NCBI GenBank assembly: GCA_023662825.1
Contig: JAMPIH010000001.1
Coordinates: forward strand, 186,001-250,000
Origin: Bacteroides sp.
GTDB taxonomy: Bacteria; Bacteroidota; Bacteroidia; Bacteroidales; P3
Reading direction: 5' to 3'
Length of the DNA stretch: 64,000 nt
The translations under genes were made by a program, and so were the position numbers. Positions within the stretch are counted from its first letter, which is position 1; each line of letters starts with the position of its first letter. Shown here in pieces: positions 17,640 through 26,163 of the stretch. A model generated the notes under the pieces. The model saw only the letters and a list, made by a program, of their open reading frames with translations. It had not been told where the DNA came from and did not search any database.

Positions 17640-19895
17640 TTACAAAAAGATTTCCTCCATGGAATCATCCACTTCATCCATCAGCAATCCATATTCTTTC
17701 TCATACTTCCGATTGATGACGTTTACGCCTTTGAGACCGTCTCCAATTATCAATTTCTTCCTGTCAATGTCTCCATTTCTCAACATCGAGATAAATCTGC
17801 CCTGTCTTATGGAAACAAGGAGGGAGTCTGCCCGTACGATCTGCCCATCCTCTTCTCGTCTATGGTATTCATCTTGCAATGAAACCGGAAGCACCTTAAC
17901 ACCATCGAATTGCTTATAAAAACTTTCCTCCGAAAATTCCATTTCTTCCAAAGGTCTCAGATCGGATATCATTTGCTCGACCAATGTGCGGGTCGTTTCA
18001 AAATCCCTCTTATCCCTTTCATTCCAATCGGGATAAACAAAATCGATGTACGACTGTATTTCTTTTTCACTTACCACGCCATCTTCTTTAGCCGACATAT
18101 CCCGTAGCGACAATAAGGTTTTCCGGACGACATCCTCATCTTTGTAAATATATTTGTCATCCGCTTGTCGCTCGTCGAACACAAAACAAGGACAGACACC
18201 CTTTTTTCTTCTCCTATTCACCCGGCCGAACCGCTGAACCATGGCGTCCAAGGGTGCCGGTTCGCTGAACAACACATCAAAATCAATATCCAAGCTGACC
18301 TCAATGGCTTGCGTTCCCACCAAAAGGTTTACGGTATCGGCTTTCAGTTGCCGTTCATGCTCAAACCTGTCCTCTCCATTAAATCGACCGTGCAACAAAA
18401 CCTTTTCTTTAGTCTCCAATCTGGCATATACAGCCTGCGCCTGTTGAACCGTATTACAAACAACCAACACACGCTTCCCCTTATCCAATTCATCTTGTAA
18501 CCTATCAAGAGAATTTATCAACATCCCCTTTAAAACAACTATTTTATGCCGTTTAAACGATTCATAAATTGTATCTTCAGCAACAATCGAAGAAAAATTT
18601 CCCACGGCTCTTTCTATCTCTTTCTGCATAAAGGAAGGCAGTGTCGCCGTCATGACAAAAACCTTCACGCCAAAATAACGTACCGTAAACTTCAAAAGCG
18701 CTATGATCTGTGCAAAAGTCCGGACATCATAAGCGTGTATCTCATCGAAGATAAAATAGGCACCCGACCATTCGAACATTCCTTTTTCAAAACCCTTGAT
18801 TCCAAACATATGGCGTAACAATTGAAAAGGAGTCGTTATCTTGACCGGCGTCACCATACTCTTGAAATCTTCCAACAGCTGGGATTTGTTGAAATACTCC
18901 GTCGAAGACTCTTCTTTGTCCATTGCATTTTCCAGATACTGCATCAGCTTACCGTGAATCATGCCCACTTTCCTTTCTTCTGATGCAATATCACGGTTAA
19001 GCCTTTCGTACATGGCATTGATAGACGCTGTATAAGGCAGCACATAAAATACCCGTCCCTGTCCAAACTCCTTTAATTGATTTTTTAACCATAGGAATGC
19101 AGACTCCGTTTTACCTGAGCCTGTCGGAGCCGTCAGTATAACGTTCCCTTTTATCTTGCCTGACTGTTCTTGATGGGGATAGAATGCGTAACCGCTCCGA
19201 TACAAGAATTCAAAATCCCTTTCCTCTATTTTGAGTATCCGCTTCACATTGGCTGAAGCCATATGGTCGCATTGCTTTAAAGCCCCGACCAACAGCATTT
19301 TTTGAAAGCAATCCTTATCGGTTATCGAAACCTTCTCATTCTTTGTGCATTCCCCATTCAATAACGCTACGATATCTGGCACACAGTTCGTTACCAACGA
19401 ATAGTTATAGCGTTCACAAATATGCGAAACCTCCAGTATGTTTAGTTTTCTACATTCGTCTCCGTAAGAAATTGGAGATAACCATTCACCCTCTTCATAG
19501 TTATGGCCTGCATACTCGCGTAAAATTCTCAAAGATCTATGATGTCCAAGCACTGAAAAAAGAATCAAACGCTTCTGTTCTTCCGATAAATTCGAATTAC
19601 AGATACAGTACAGCGAGAACAGTTCATGACGCTGATGGTACTCTGTCCATACATTCTTCTTACCTATGAGCATCTTTTGAAACTCACTATGTGCCTTGCC
19701 CGTATCGTGGAACACAATACTTGACGTGAGGGTATTCCAAAAAAAATCCCGGTCATCTACAGGTACGTTAGGCGTTAGATTTCTCAAATACGCTTCTATT
19801 CTCAAGCAATCCTCTATATGCTCTTGTAAAGAAATCTCGGGATTGGACTTAGCCAATACCCGAGATTCTTCTTGACCCTTATTTGTCATTTTCAA
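17640..19895 (-). CDS. cas3: CRISPR Cas3 nuclease-helicase
   Basis: Cas3 degrades the target DNA once Cascade binds. The 751-residue protein has an N-terminal HD nuclease domain (His63-Asp64 in VFHDTGKAHSEF; a further ILFSVLGHHR motif) and a superfamily 2 helicase. The helicase shows Walker A APTGSGKT near residue 255, the DEIH box in YFIFDEIHAYD near 382, motif III VMTATLPSF, and motif VI QRFGRVNRRR. Domain order HD-helicase is the common single-chain Cas3. It overlaps cas5 by 17 bp and is followed by cas4 after 1 bp. All key residues are present. Confidence 0.96.
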   Translation of the reverse strand: MKMTNKGQEESRVLAKSNPEISLQEHIEDCLRIEAYLRNLTPNVPVDDRDFFWNTLTSSIVFHDTGKAHSEFQKMLIGKKNVWTEYHQRHELFSLYCICNSNLSEEQKRLILFSVLGHHRSLRILREYAGHNYEEGEWLSPISYGDECRKLNILEVSHICERYNYSLVTNCVPDIVALLNGECTKNEKVSITDKDCFQKMLLVGALKQCDHMASANVKRILKIEERDFEFLYRSGYAFYPHQEQSGKIKGNVILTAPTGSGKTESAFLWLKNQLKEFGQGRVFYVLPYTASINAMYERLNRDIASEERKVGMIHGKLMQYLENAMDKEESSTEYFNKSQLLEDFKSMVTPVKITTPFQLLRHMFGIKGFEKGMFEWSGAYFIFDEIHAYDVRTFAQIIALLKFTVRYFGVKVFVMTATLPSFMQKEIERAVGNFSSIVAEDTIYESFKRHKIVVLKGMLINSLDRLQDELDKGKRVLVVCNTVQQAQAVYARLETKEKVLLHGRFNGEDRFEHERQLKADTVNLLVGTQAIEVSLDIDFDVLFSEPAPLDAMVQRFGRVNRRRKKGVCPCFVFDERQADDKYIYKDEDVVRKTLLSLRDMSAKEDGVVSEKEIQSYIDFVYPDWNERDKRDFETTRTLVEQMISDLRPLEEMEFSEESFYKQFDGVKVLPVSLQDEYHRREEDGQIVRADSLLVSIRQGRFISMLRNGDIDRKKLIIGDGLKGVNVINRKYEKEYGLLMDEVDDSMEEIFL

Positions 19896-20553
19896 TCAGG
19901 ATATCATGGAAATAAATGTCAATTTCTTTGCCATCCACCGTATCCCTATATGCTGTGAGATGGGTTGAGAAATCAGAAACATTGCAAGCGATAACGGAAT
20001 AGGCCTCCGTTCCGAGATTTTTCCTTGGAATGGTATCCGTATAATATTTAGGCAGTGCCTGCAATATACCAGGAAGACAGTTGCCTTGAAAAGGAACAAT
20101 CTGTCCCTTAATCTTCTCCGCATTCTGAATCTCTGGTAAGTCCTTCTCGCAAATAGACTCCACAGTGGCGAGGTCTCCACTCCTGCCTAATAATATCTGA
20201 TACACAGGTTTCTTCAAAAGATTCGCCAGTTCTTGGTCTTTCAGATACAATACCAAATGACAATCGTATAAGAATTCCCGATTGATAACATTGGATTTCA
20301 TCTGATTCTTGGCTACGCCCTTATTGGCCTCCACTTGATAGATAGTTTCTAAGTCTGTAGCCTTCGCGGCAAAAGAAAAATAATAGCCTAACGACAACCG
20401 TTCGTGCATCAAATACTTACCGGCGCATGCGTTCAATAACCCCAATACAGTGCTTATCGGAGGCACAACCAAAGACGGTTGATACCCCGATATAACATTG
20501 GGATACCGAAACCCAGCCGTCCAAGAACTGATATCGATACGATAGACTTTCAT
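19879..20553 (-). CDS. cas5b: Cascade subunit Cas5, type I-B
   Basis: Cas5 caps the crRNA 5' handle in the type I-B effector complex. The 224-residue protein opens MKVYRIDISSWTAGFRYPNV, followed by the typical glycine/proline segment SLVVPPISTVLGLLNACAG (about residues 28-46) of the RAMP fold. It overlaps the cas7 stop by 1 bp and cas3 by 17 bp, which means tight coupling with the other effector genes. Subtype I-B is inferred from the operon order and from its Cas8/Cas7 partners rather than from Cas5 alone. Confidence 0.92.
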   Translation of the reverse strand: MKVYRIDISSWTAGFRYPNVISGYQPSLVVPPISTVLGLLNACAGKYLMHERLSLGYYFSFAAKATDLETIYQVEANKGVAKNQMKSNVINREFLYDCHLVLYLKDQELANLLKKPVYQILLGRSGDLATVESICEKDLPEIQNAEKIKGQIVPFQGNCLPGILQALPKYYTDTIPRKNLGTEAYSVIACNVSDFSTHLTAYRDTVDGKEIDIYFHDILIENDK

Positions 20554-21614
20554 TACGCCATCTGGTCTTTAAGTTGATTGCAGTACTTGTCGATAATTTC
20601 ATTGACCGCACCCACTTCAACTATTTCTTTATATTCATTTTTCAAGGTTGCCAATGATTCGTTCCATTCATCCATAAAGCCTGCACGCTTTCCTATAAAG
20701 ATCTTTCCTTCGAAGGTTTCTTTGTATTCAGACAAAACTTCTTTCAATGCTTCGACATTCCAAAAAAGTTGCTCGTCTTTTTCACCCTTTTCCGATACAA
20801 TGTGGGAGAAAGGATGGTTCCCGGTATTCGTGGTCGCCAACACGATAAACTTAGGCGTTACATCGCCCATATTGTTTGTCTGCATGGCACCACCCGAAAT
20901 ATATTTTAACGCCGAAATCGTGTCTACAGCACGCTGCTTCCGCACGTCCAAAGGCAATTGAACCAATTCCTGTCCAGCAACATAACTATCGGGAATCAGT
21001 TTCGCACCGTTTTTCAGGGCTTCTTCCTTCAACTTATCTGACAGGTTCTGAAAGCCCGTCTTGTTGTAGTTTGAGAAAGTACCCACCATACTCAAATCCA
21101 AACTGAACATTCCTTTCATGACGGCACTGTATTCTTCCTTGCTATAAGGTACGGAATCGCCATTCTGCCTTGCCATGCTCGACCAATTTTCAACAGGACG
21201 AGTGGCATATGCCGATATAATGGCCGAATTCTTCAAGGGCGAAACTCTCGTTACCGTTACATCTTTTTTCTTTGCCTTGCCTTTTTCATCAATAACTTCT
21301 TCTTTTGCCGCCCGCATATAACCAAACACATCGTCATCGGCAAAACTTACCGGATTGGCATCTGTAAAGGCAACTTTTTCCTGACGTGTAATGGGCGATA
21401 ATTTCCAACCCATATTCTTTTGCAGCGAATCCCGCCACCAATAACGCCAGGCCTGACCGGAAACATATACATAAGAACGACCACTCTTATAAATTTTCTT
21501 GGTTCCCACGGCATTATCAAAGTTAGAAATCGTATTTTTCCCTGCATTATTCAATGCTACCACATCCACATCCAGCAAGACTAAACCTTGCACTTTTAAA
21601 TTTTTAGCTTCCAT
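20553..21614 (-). CDS. cas7: Cascade backbone Cas7 (Cst2/DevR family)
   Basis: Cas7 subunits coat the crRNA spacer. The start at 21614 (MEAKNLKVQGLVLLDVDVVA) gives 353 residues; an upstream in-frame extension is possible but overlaps cas8. Family features are the opening strand, the NNAGKNTISNFDNAVGTKKI segment, SGQAWRYWWRDSL near residue 50, and SYVAGQELVQLPLDVRKQRA in the middle. The DevR/Cst2 type, together with the Cas8 seen here, points to the Bacteroides-style I-B system. It lies 19 bp after cas8. Confidence 0.92.
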   Translation of the reverse strand: MEAKNLKVQGLVLLDVDVVALNNAGKNTISNFDNAVGTKKIYKSGRSYVYVSGQAWRYWWRDSLQKNMGWKLSPITRQEKVAFTDANPVSFADDDVFGYMRAAKEEVIDEKGKAKKKDVTVTRVSPLKNSAIISAYATRPVENWSSMARQNGDSVPYSKEEYSAVMKGMFSLDLSMVGTFSNYNKTGFQNLSDKLKEEALKNGAKLIPDSYVAGQELVQLPLDVRKQRAVDTISALKYISGGAMQTNNMGDVTPKFIVLATTNTGNHPFSHIVSEKGEKDEQLFWNVEALKEVLSEYKETFEGKIFIGKRAGFMDEWNESLATLKNEYKEIVEVGAVNEIIDKYCNQLKDQMA

Positions 21615-21633
21615 TATCTTTAATTTTAAGTGT

Positions 21634-23052
21634 TTACTTTTCTTCATCGTCTTCCTGCACATCAAGAGTATCTTCTATGAAAACTCTCTTTTCGTGCAAT
21701 TTTTGATAAATCGCTATCAAAAGAACATCCCGCATCTCTTTCCATGATTCGGTATCCGGAAAAAGGTAATTGGCATAATCATCCACGGTAACCATTACCT
21801 GGTTCTCTTTATCATAATTTTTTGCAATAATATCATTCAAGATAAAACGACGTAACAAAAAACTATTTTTAGCCCTATTTAACTTTTGAATAGCCTTTTT
21901 CATTCCATCTTCATCATTTTCATTGATGATGAAATCGGCCATCCGTTCAATTTTTTCAATCGTTTCCCGTTTCATATTTCTTATTTTTATGGCGTAAACC
22001 TTTATAATTTCGAAATTAATTTCATTTTTCTCGCTGTAACGCAACAGTCTTCGAACAATGGACTTATTGGCAAGCAAATCTTCATAAATCCTATTTGCCC
22101 AATACTTGTACACATCTTCCTCTACTTTCTCCTCGCCTTTCTTGTCTTCGAAAACCAATATCTTATCCCGAGCGTCATAACGGCATTTGTTGTCCTTAAA
22201 ATATTTAGCATACTCGGAATTTCTATAACCTGTGGCCACAAAGCTATCCCACTGATCCTTATATCTCGCACTCCGTGTGGCAACGTAGAACCTAAAGACA
22301 TCGCAAGATAGATTATAAATTGAAAGTTCGGGGCTTGCTCCAAAATTCGAGAATAGATACAATGTTGCGCAAACATCGTGATCCTTAATCTCTTTTTTCT
22401 CCATCAACACCTCATCCACATATCTGAACAAAGCCGTTCCCGGCGCATTGGATTGCGAATGCAGAACCCCTTCAGAAAGGTTTGCAGCCACCGCTTTCAA
22501 ATTGCGCTTACAGCACTTCGACCCAAAATAAGAAGTAACGTCTTCTTTGTTCGAATGTATCACAGCTATCTTGCCTTGCAACAACTCACTTCCCAAGGGA
22601 AGAAAGAACATGCGTATAATTGCTTCCTTAGATAACATGATACCGTCTTGAAACGCATGATGAAAATTCACGAACTTACCCGACCCTGTCAAAGCAGTAT
22701 TGTCCCGCCCCGCAGGAAACAACTTGGCCTTTCTGCCCGTAATCCTACAAAAACCCGAAACGAACGGTACCGTTTCCTCCAATAAAGAAGTGAAATATAC
22801 CATCGTTTCCTCCTTTTTCTGCTTGGCATCAAAACTAGGTTGGGTAATCTTGGAATTCAGAAAGAAGGTATTCAACCTCCCACCCCACCTGTCCACATAG
22901 ATATCGGTTGCTATCCGAATCAATTCCAATATATCCTTATCCGGATAACACTCCGCAAAAACACCCAAGGCATAGCCTCCGGCATCAGCAAACGGATCGC
23001 CCGTAAATTCAAAAAGCGCCTCATTATCCACTTTATCAAACTTATACATCAT
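21634..23052 (-). CDS. cas8b: Cascade large subunit Cas8b (Cst1-like)
   Basis: This is the large subunit of the I-B Cascade, expected to recognise the PAM and recruit Cas3. It has 472 residues and opens MMYKFDKVDNEALFEFTGDP with the DPFADAGGYALGVFAE block found in Cas8b1/Cst1 proteins. The paired CxxC motifs of many Cst1 proteins are not obvious: only a CC pair (SKCCKRN) and single cysteines are seen, so the zinc site may be lost. The acidic tail (VQEDDEEK) is unusual. Assignment rests on N-terminal resemblance, size and position between cas6 and cas7. Confidence 0.88.
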   Translation of the reverse strand: MMYKFDKVDNEALFEFTGDPFADAGGYALGVFAECYPDKDILELIRIATDIYVDRWGGRLNTFFLNSKITQPSFDAKQKKEETMVYFTSLLEETVPFVSGFCRITGRKAKLFPAGRDNTALTGSGKFVNFHHAFQDGIMLSKEAIIRMFFLPLGSELLQGKIAVIHSNKEDVTSYFGSKCCKRNLKAVAANLSEGVLHSQSNAPGTALFRYVDEVLMEKKEIKDHDVCATLYLFSNFGASPELSIYNLSCDVFRFYVATRSARYKDQWDSFVATGYRNSEYAKYFKDNKCRYDARDKILVFEDKKGEEKVEEDVYKYWANRIYEDLLANKSIVRRLLRYSEKNEINFEIIKVYAIKIRNMKRETIEKIERMADFIINENDEDGMKKAIQKLNRAKNSFLLRRFILNDIIAKNYDKENQVMVTVDDYANYLFPDTESWKEMRDVLLIAIYQKLHEKRVFIEDTLDVQEDDEEK

Positions 23053-23143
23053 CTTTCCCTGTTGCTTTTACCATTGTATATCGGCAAATATACAATAATA
23101 TTTCCAATAGTTTCTTTTTTATCCGAAAATATCAATTCGGAAA

Positions 23144-23182
23144 GTGTGCAAAGGTAGTGAAATAACCTATATCTTTGCACAC
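23144..23182. promoter_or_regulatory. Divergent promoter pair in a 10-bp inverted repeat, upstream of cas8b
   Basis: Arms GTGTGCAAAG (23144-23153) and CTTTGCACAC (23173-23182) are perfect inverted repeats 19 bp apart. Each contains part of a TAnnTTTG -7 box pointing outward: TACCTTTG on the - strand (23149-23156) toward cas8b, and TATCTTTG on the + strand (23170-23177) toward the 3' end of cas6, antisense. The 167-bp gap it occupies is the only sizeable gap in the cas operon. A shared regulator or mutual exclusion is inferred. Confidence 0.5.
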
Positions 23183-23219
23183 GACTCAAACATGGAATTG
23201 AAAAATAGTGTCTTTGTCA

Positions 23220-24041
23220 TCACTTTAATCGAACCAGCCCCCAATCATTTTCGGTTGGGGGTTTTATTTCCCGTACAAAGCCAAAGCCTTGGGAACATAA
23301 TTCCCCCGCACCACTTTCATACAAGATTCTCATAAGAGGCTGGGGCACCCTTATCTTGAAACGGCACATATAACCCCGAACAAAAGTCTGGTAAGGAGTA
23401 TCGGCCTTAATCTTAATCAGGGCGGATTTAGGTTTATCCAACACCTCATATTGGTAATCTACGTCTCCGTGAAATTCCACACCGTTTATCGCCTTATATC
23501 TACTTAACAAGCCTGTCAGTATGGCCTTGGGCGCACGGGGATCCGCAGGAGAAATATATTCGGACTTACACGTATCCGCATGCCAACACCGCAAGGTCAT
23601 CGGAGATATGGCCTCAAACATCATTTCTTCTTGAATGGCAGGAGCCGGCACACCCTCCACCCCCTTGACAATAAACTGTACGCACGATTTCTTATCGCCT
23701 ATCGCTATTCTTTGGTTGGCGAATATGCCTTGTACAAATTTCTCGGTACTCTTATCCGGCAGAAAAGATAAAAACCATTCCACTTCTTCGCTCTGAATCC
23801 GCAACCGGTCGGTTCCTCGTGGAATCTGCCATTGCGGAATCATCAACCGAGAGAAAGAAAACAGCTTAAACTTCTTCTCTCCGTCTGCCCTATATCCATT
23901 TTCATGCAACCAAAAGGCATATTCTTGGTCGCTTTTCGCCAACACTTTGTAAATGGCCGCCGAAAGTTCATATTGGTAATTCAACGGCAAAATATTTCCC
24001 GCCACTTCGGGCAATACCTTCAACGTAAGTTTAAAACGCAT
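23220..24041 (-). CDS. cas6: crRNA-processing endoribonuclease Cas6
   Basis: Cas6 cuts the repeat RNA to leave the ATTGAAAC handle. I chose the ATG at 24041 (MRFKLTLKVLPEVAGNILPL, 273 residues) because the -7 box at 24061-24068 would place the transcript start downstream of the alternative ATG at 24056. Seen are the RAMP opening strand, the YELSAAIYKVLAKSDQEYAFWLHENGY segment, and the C-terminal glycine-rich loop GAGELCSQGFGFVREI typical of Cas6. It is the first cas gene and is separated from cas8b by the divergent promoter region. Confidence 0.94.
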   Translation of the reverse strand: MRFKLTLKVLPEVAGNILPLNYQYELSAAIYKVLAKSDQEYAFWLHENGYRADGEKKFKLFSFSRLMIPQWQIPRGTDRLRIQSEEVEWFLSFLPDKSTEKFVQGIFANQRIAIGDKKSCVQFIVKGVEGVPAPAIQEEMMFEAISPMTLRCWHADTCKSEYISPADPRAPKAILTGLLSRYKAINGVEFHGDVDYQYEVLDKPKSALIKIKADTPYQTFVRGYMCRFKIRVPQPLMRILYESGAGELCSQGFGFVREIKPPTENDWGLVRLK

Positions 24042-24060
24042 ATTCTTTCTGTTCAATCTT

Positions 24061-24068
24061 CAAAGTTA
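24061..24068 (-). promoter_or_regulatory. -7 box for the cas operon
   Basis: TAACTTTG on the - strand matches TAnnTTTG and lies 19 bp before the cas6 ATG at 24041, giving a short leader. Confidence 0.55.
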
Positions 24069-24170
24069 CTTTTTTTGCGATGGGTAATCTTTGTTATTTT
24101 TAAAAGATACTAACAACTCAACTATTCGACCCTTCCCCTCCGCCATCGGACGATGTTCAATCCTTTTTAG

Positions 24171-24178
24171 TAACTTTG
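24171..24178 (+). promoter_or_regulatory. -7 box for the carboxyltransferase operon
   Basis: TAACTTTG on the + strand matches TAnnTTTG, 67 bp before the carboxyltransferase ATG. The cas operon and this operon are divergent. Confidence 0.55.
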
Positions 24179-24245
24179 TAGTTTGTGTGCGTTTAGCCGC
24201 ACAGGAACAACAGCGCAAACGCTTTTAAACAAAATACAGAAGACA

Positions 24246-25793
24246 ATGTCTATCAATCAAGAAAAATGCAAGGACCTGCAACAGCGCAAAGCCGTTGCTA
24301 TGGCCGGCGGCGGCGAGAAAGCCATCGCCAAGCAGAAAGAGAGCGGAAAACTTACCGCCCGTGAGCGTATCGACAGCATTCTGGATCCGGGTTCGTTTCA
24401 GGAACTCGACCTCTTTATCAAACATTCCGCCCGCGATTTCGGCATGGAAAAGAAAGACCTTGCCGGCGACGGCGTGGTGGCCGGTATCGGCACGGTGAAC
24501 GGCCAGCCGGTGGGTATCTACGCGCAGGATTTCACCGTTACCGGCGGTTCGCTGGGCTATATGCACGCCATGAAGATCTGCAAGGTGATGGACCATGCCA
24601 TGAAGATGCAGATGCCCCTCATCGGCATCAACGACTCGGGCGGCGCACGTATCCAGGAAGGCGTCCGTGCCCTGGCCGGCTACGGCGAGATCTTTTACCG
24701 CAACACCCAGGCTTCGGGTGTGATTCCCCAGATTTCCGTGATTCTGGGTCCCTGCGCCGGCGGTGCGGTCTATTCCCCGGCCTTGACCGACTTCGTGTTC
24801 GTGGTTGACCAGGTTTCGAAGATGTTCATCACCGGCCCGGAAGTGATCAAGTCGGTGCTGGGTGAGGAAATCTCGCAGGAAGACCTCGGCGGGGCGCGCA
24901 CCCATGCCGAAATCACCGGCAACGCGCACTTCTTCGCCGAAAGCGAGAAACAGTGTTTCGACCAGATCAAGGAACTGCTGAGCTACATTCCGCGCAACAA
25001 CCGCGAGAAAGCCGCGGCCACCGCGCCCAAGATGCCGCAGAAAACCTACAATATCGATGAAATCGTGCCCGACAACGTGCGCAAGCCCTACGACGTGCGC
25101 CACATCATCCGCACCATCTCCGACGACTCGCAGTTCCTCGAAGTGCAGGAACTCTTCGCCCCCAACATCGTGGTGGGTTTCGGCCGCATCGACGGACAGA
25201 CCGTGGGTTTCGTGGCCAACCAGCCGCTCTGCATGGCCGGTGTGCTCGACGTGGACAGCTCCGACAAATGCGCCCGCTTTATCCGCTACTGCGACGCGTT
25301 CAACATTCCCTTGGTAACCTTCGTCGACCTGCCCGGCTACCTGCCCGGCATCGACCAGGAACACGCGGGCGTGATCCGTCACGGGGCCAAGATCCTGTAC
25401 GCCTACTCGGAAGCTTCCGTACCCAAGATCACCGTTATCCTGCGTAAGGCCTACGGCGGCGGCTACATCGCCATGTGCTCCAACCACCTGCACGCCGACT
25501 TCGTGTTTGCCTGGCCCACCGCCGAAATCGCCGTTATGGGAGCCTCCGGCGCGGCCAACATCGTGTTCCGCAAGGAAATCAAGGAATCCGAGAATCCGGA
25601 AGAGACCCGCAAGGAAAAGGTGGCCGAATACAGCGAGAAGTTCGCAAACCCCTATGTGGCAGCCAGCTACGGCTATGTGGACGCCGTTATCGAACCCAAG
25701 GAAACGAGGGATTCGGTGATCCGCGCCCTCAAGGTCTCGCAGAACAAGAAGGTGGATTCGCCCTGCAAGAAGCACGGCCTTCCCCCGTTTTAA
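24246..25793 (+). CDS. Biotin-dependent acyl-CoA carboxyltransferase (MmdA/PccB-like)
   Basis: This is the carboxyltransferase subunit of methylmalonyl-CoA decarboxylase or propionyl-CoA carboxylase type enzymes. It moves CO2 between acyl-CoA and biotin. Its 515 residues are typical. Motifs seen are GKLTARERIDSILDPGSF at the N-terminus, INDSGGARIQEGVRALAGYG and GPCAGGAVYSPALTDF for acyl-CoA binding, and VDLPGYLPGIDQEHAGVIRHG plus KAYGGGYIAMCSNHL for biotin and carboxyl transfer. A longer in-frame start at 24183 exists but overlaps the leader. A biotin-carrier gene follows 42 bp later. The sodium-pump membrane subunit is not here, so decarboxylase versus carboxylase cannot be decided from this locus. 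Confidence 0.9.
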   Translation: MSINQEKCKDLQQRKAVAMAGGGEKAIAKQKESGKLTARERIDSILDPGSFQELDLFIKHSARDFGMEKKDLAGDGVVAGIGTVNGQPVGIYAQDFTVTGGSLGYMHAMKICKVMDHAMKMQMPLIGINDSGGARIQEGVRALAGYGEIFYRNTQASGVIPQISVILGPCAGGAVYSPALTDFVFVVDQVSKMFITGPEVIKSVLGEEISQEDLGGARTHAEITGNAHFFAESEKQCFDQIKELLSYIPRNNREKAAATAPKMPQKTYNIDEIVPDNVRKPYDVRHIIRTISDDSQFLEVQELFAPNIVVGFGRIDGQTVGFVANQPLCMAGVLDVDSSDKCARFIRYCDAFNIPLVTFVDLPGYLPGIDQEHAGVIRHGAKILYAYSEASVPKITVILRKAYGGGYIAMCSNHLHADFVFAWPTAEIAVMGASGAANIVFRKEIKESENPEETRKEKVAEYSEKFANPYVAASYGYVDAVIEPKETRDSVIRALKVSQNKKVDSPCKKHGLPPF

Positions 25794-25835
25794 TCCACGG
25801 ATTCCCACATCACCTAACTTTAAAAACACAAAGAC

Positions 25836-26093
25836 ATGGAAGAAAATATGCCGGCTTACCGCCGCCCCGATCCTTACCGTCTGGAAGCCTTTATGCCCGG
25901 AACCATTCAGGAAATCTGCGTAAAGGTGGGCGACAAGGTTAAGAAAGGTCAGAAAGTGTTGGTGCTCGACGCCATGAAGATGGACAACGAACTCTTGGCC
26001 GCCGTTGACGGTGTGGTCAAGAACATCTGCGTGGAAGTGGGCAAGAGCATTCCCAAACACGCCCTGCTGATTGAATTCGCACCGGTTCAATAA
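25836..26093 (+). CDS. Biotin carboxyl carrier domain protein
   Basis: This 85-residue protein carries the biotinylation site in LDAMKMDNELLA; the first Lys of AMKMD is the modified residue. Nearly the whole chain is the lipoyl/biotinyl fold (EAFMPGTIQEICVKVGDKVK through IPKHALLIEFAP). It is far shorter than MmdC or OadA-type carriers because it lacks the long Pro/Ala linker, so it is a stand-alone minimal carrier. It sits just after the carboxyltransferase and is its natural partner. Confidence 0.92.
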   Translation: MEENMPAYRRPDPYRLEAFMPGTIQEICVKVGDKVKKGQKVLVLDAMKMDNELLAAVDGVVKNICVEVGKSIPKHALLIEFAPVQ

Positions 26094-26163
26094 CCGAAAA
26101 CCGTTCGCGATGTTACGGAAAGCGACCCTGTGGCACGGAAAAAACAAGGCGAATCCTTTTCGG

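Noticed and set aside
23192..23335. A 47-codon + strand frame right after the TATCTTTG box at 23170
   Set aside because: It lies antisense to the 3' end of cas6 and shows no protein-like features; kept only as a possible antisense RNA.
24225..26147. A 640-codon frame on the - strand opposite the carboxyltransferase, and similar long antisense frames (for example 1742-3313 and 4034-5353 on +)
   Set aside because: GC-rich coding DNA keeps antisense frames open; the opposite strand carries clear protein families and these frames show low-complexity His/Gly/Val-rich sequence.
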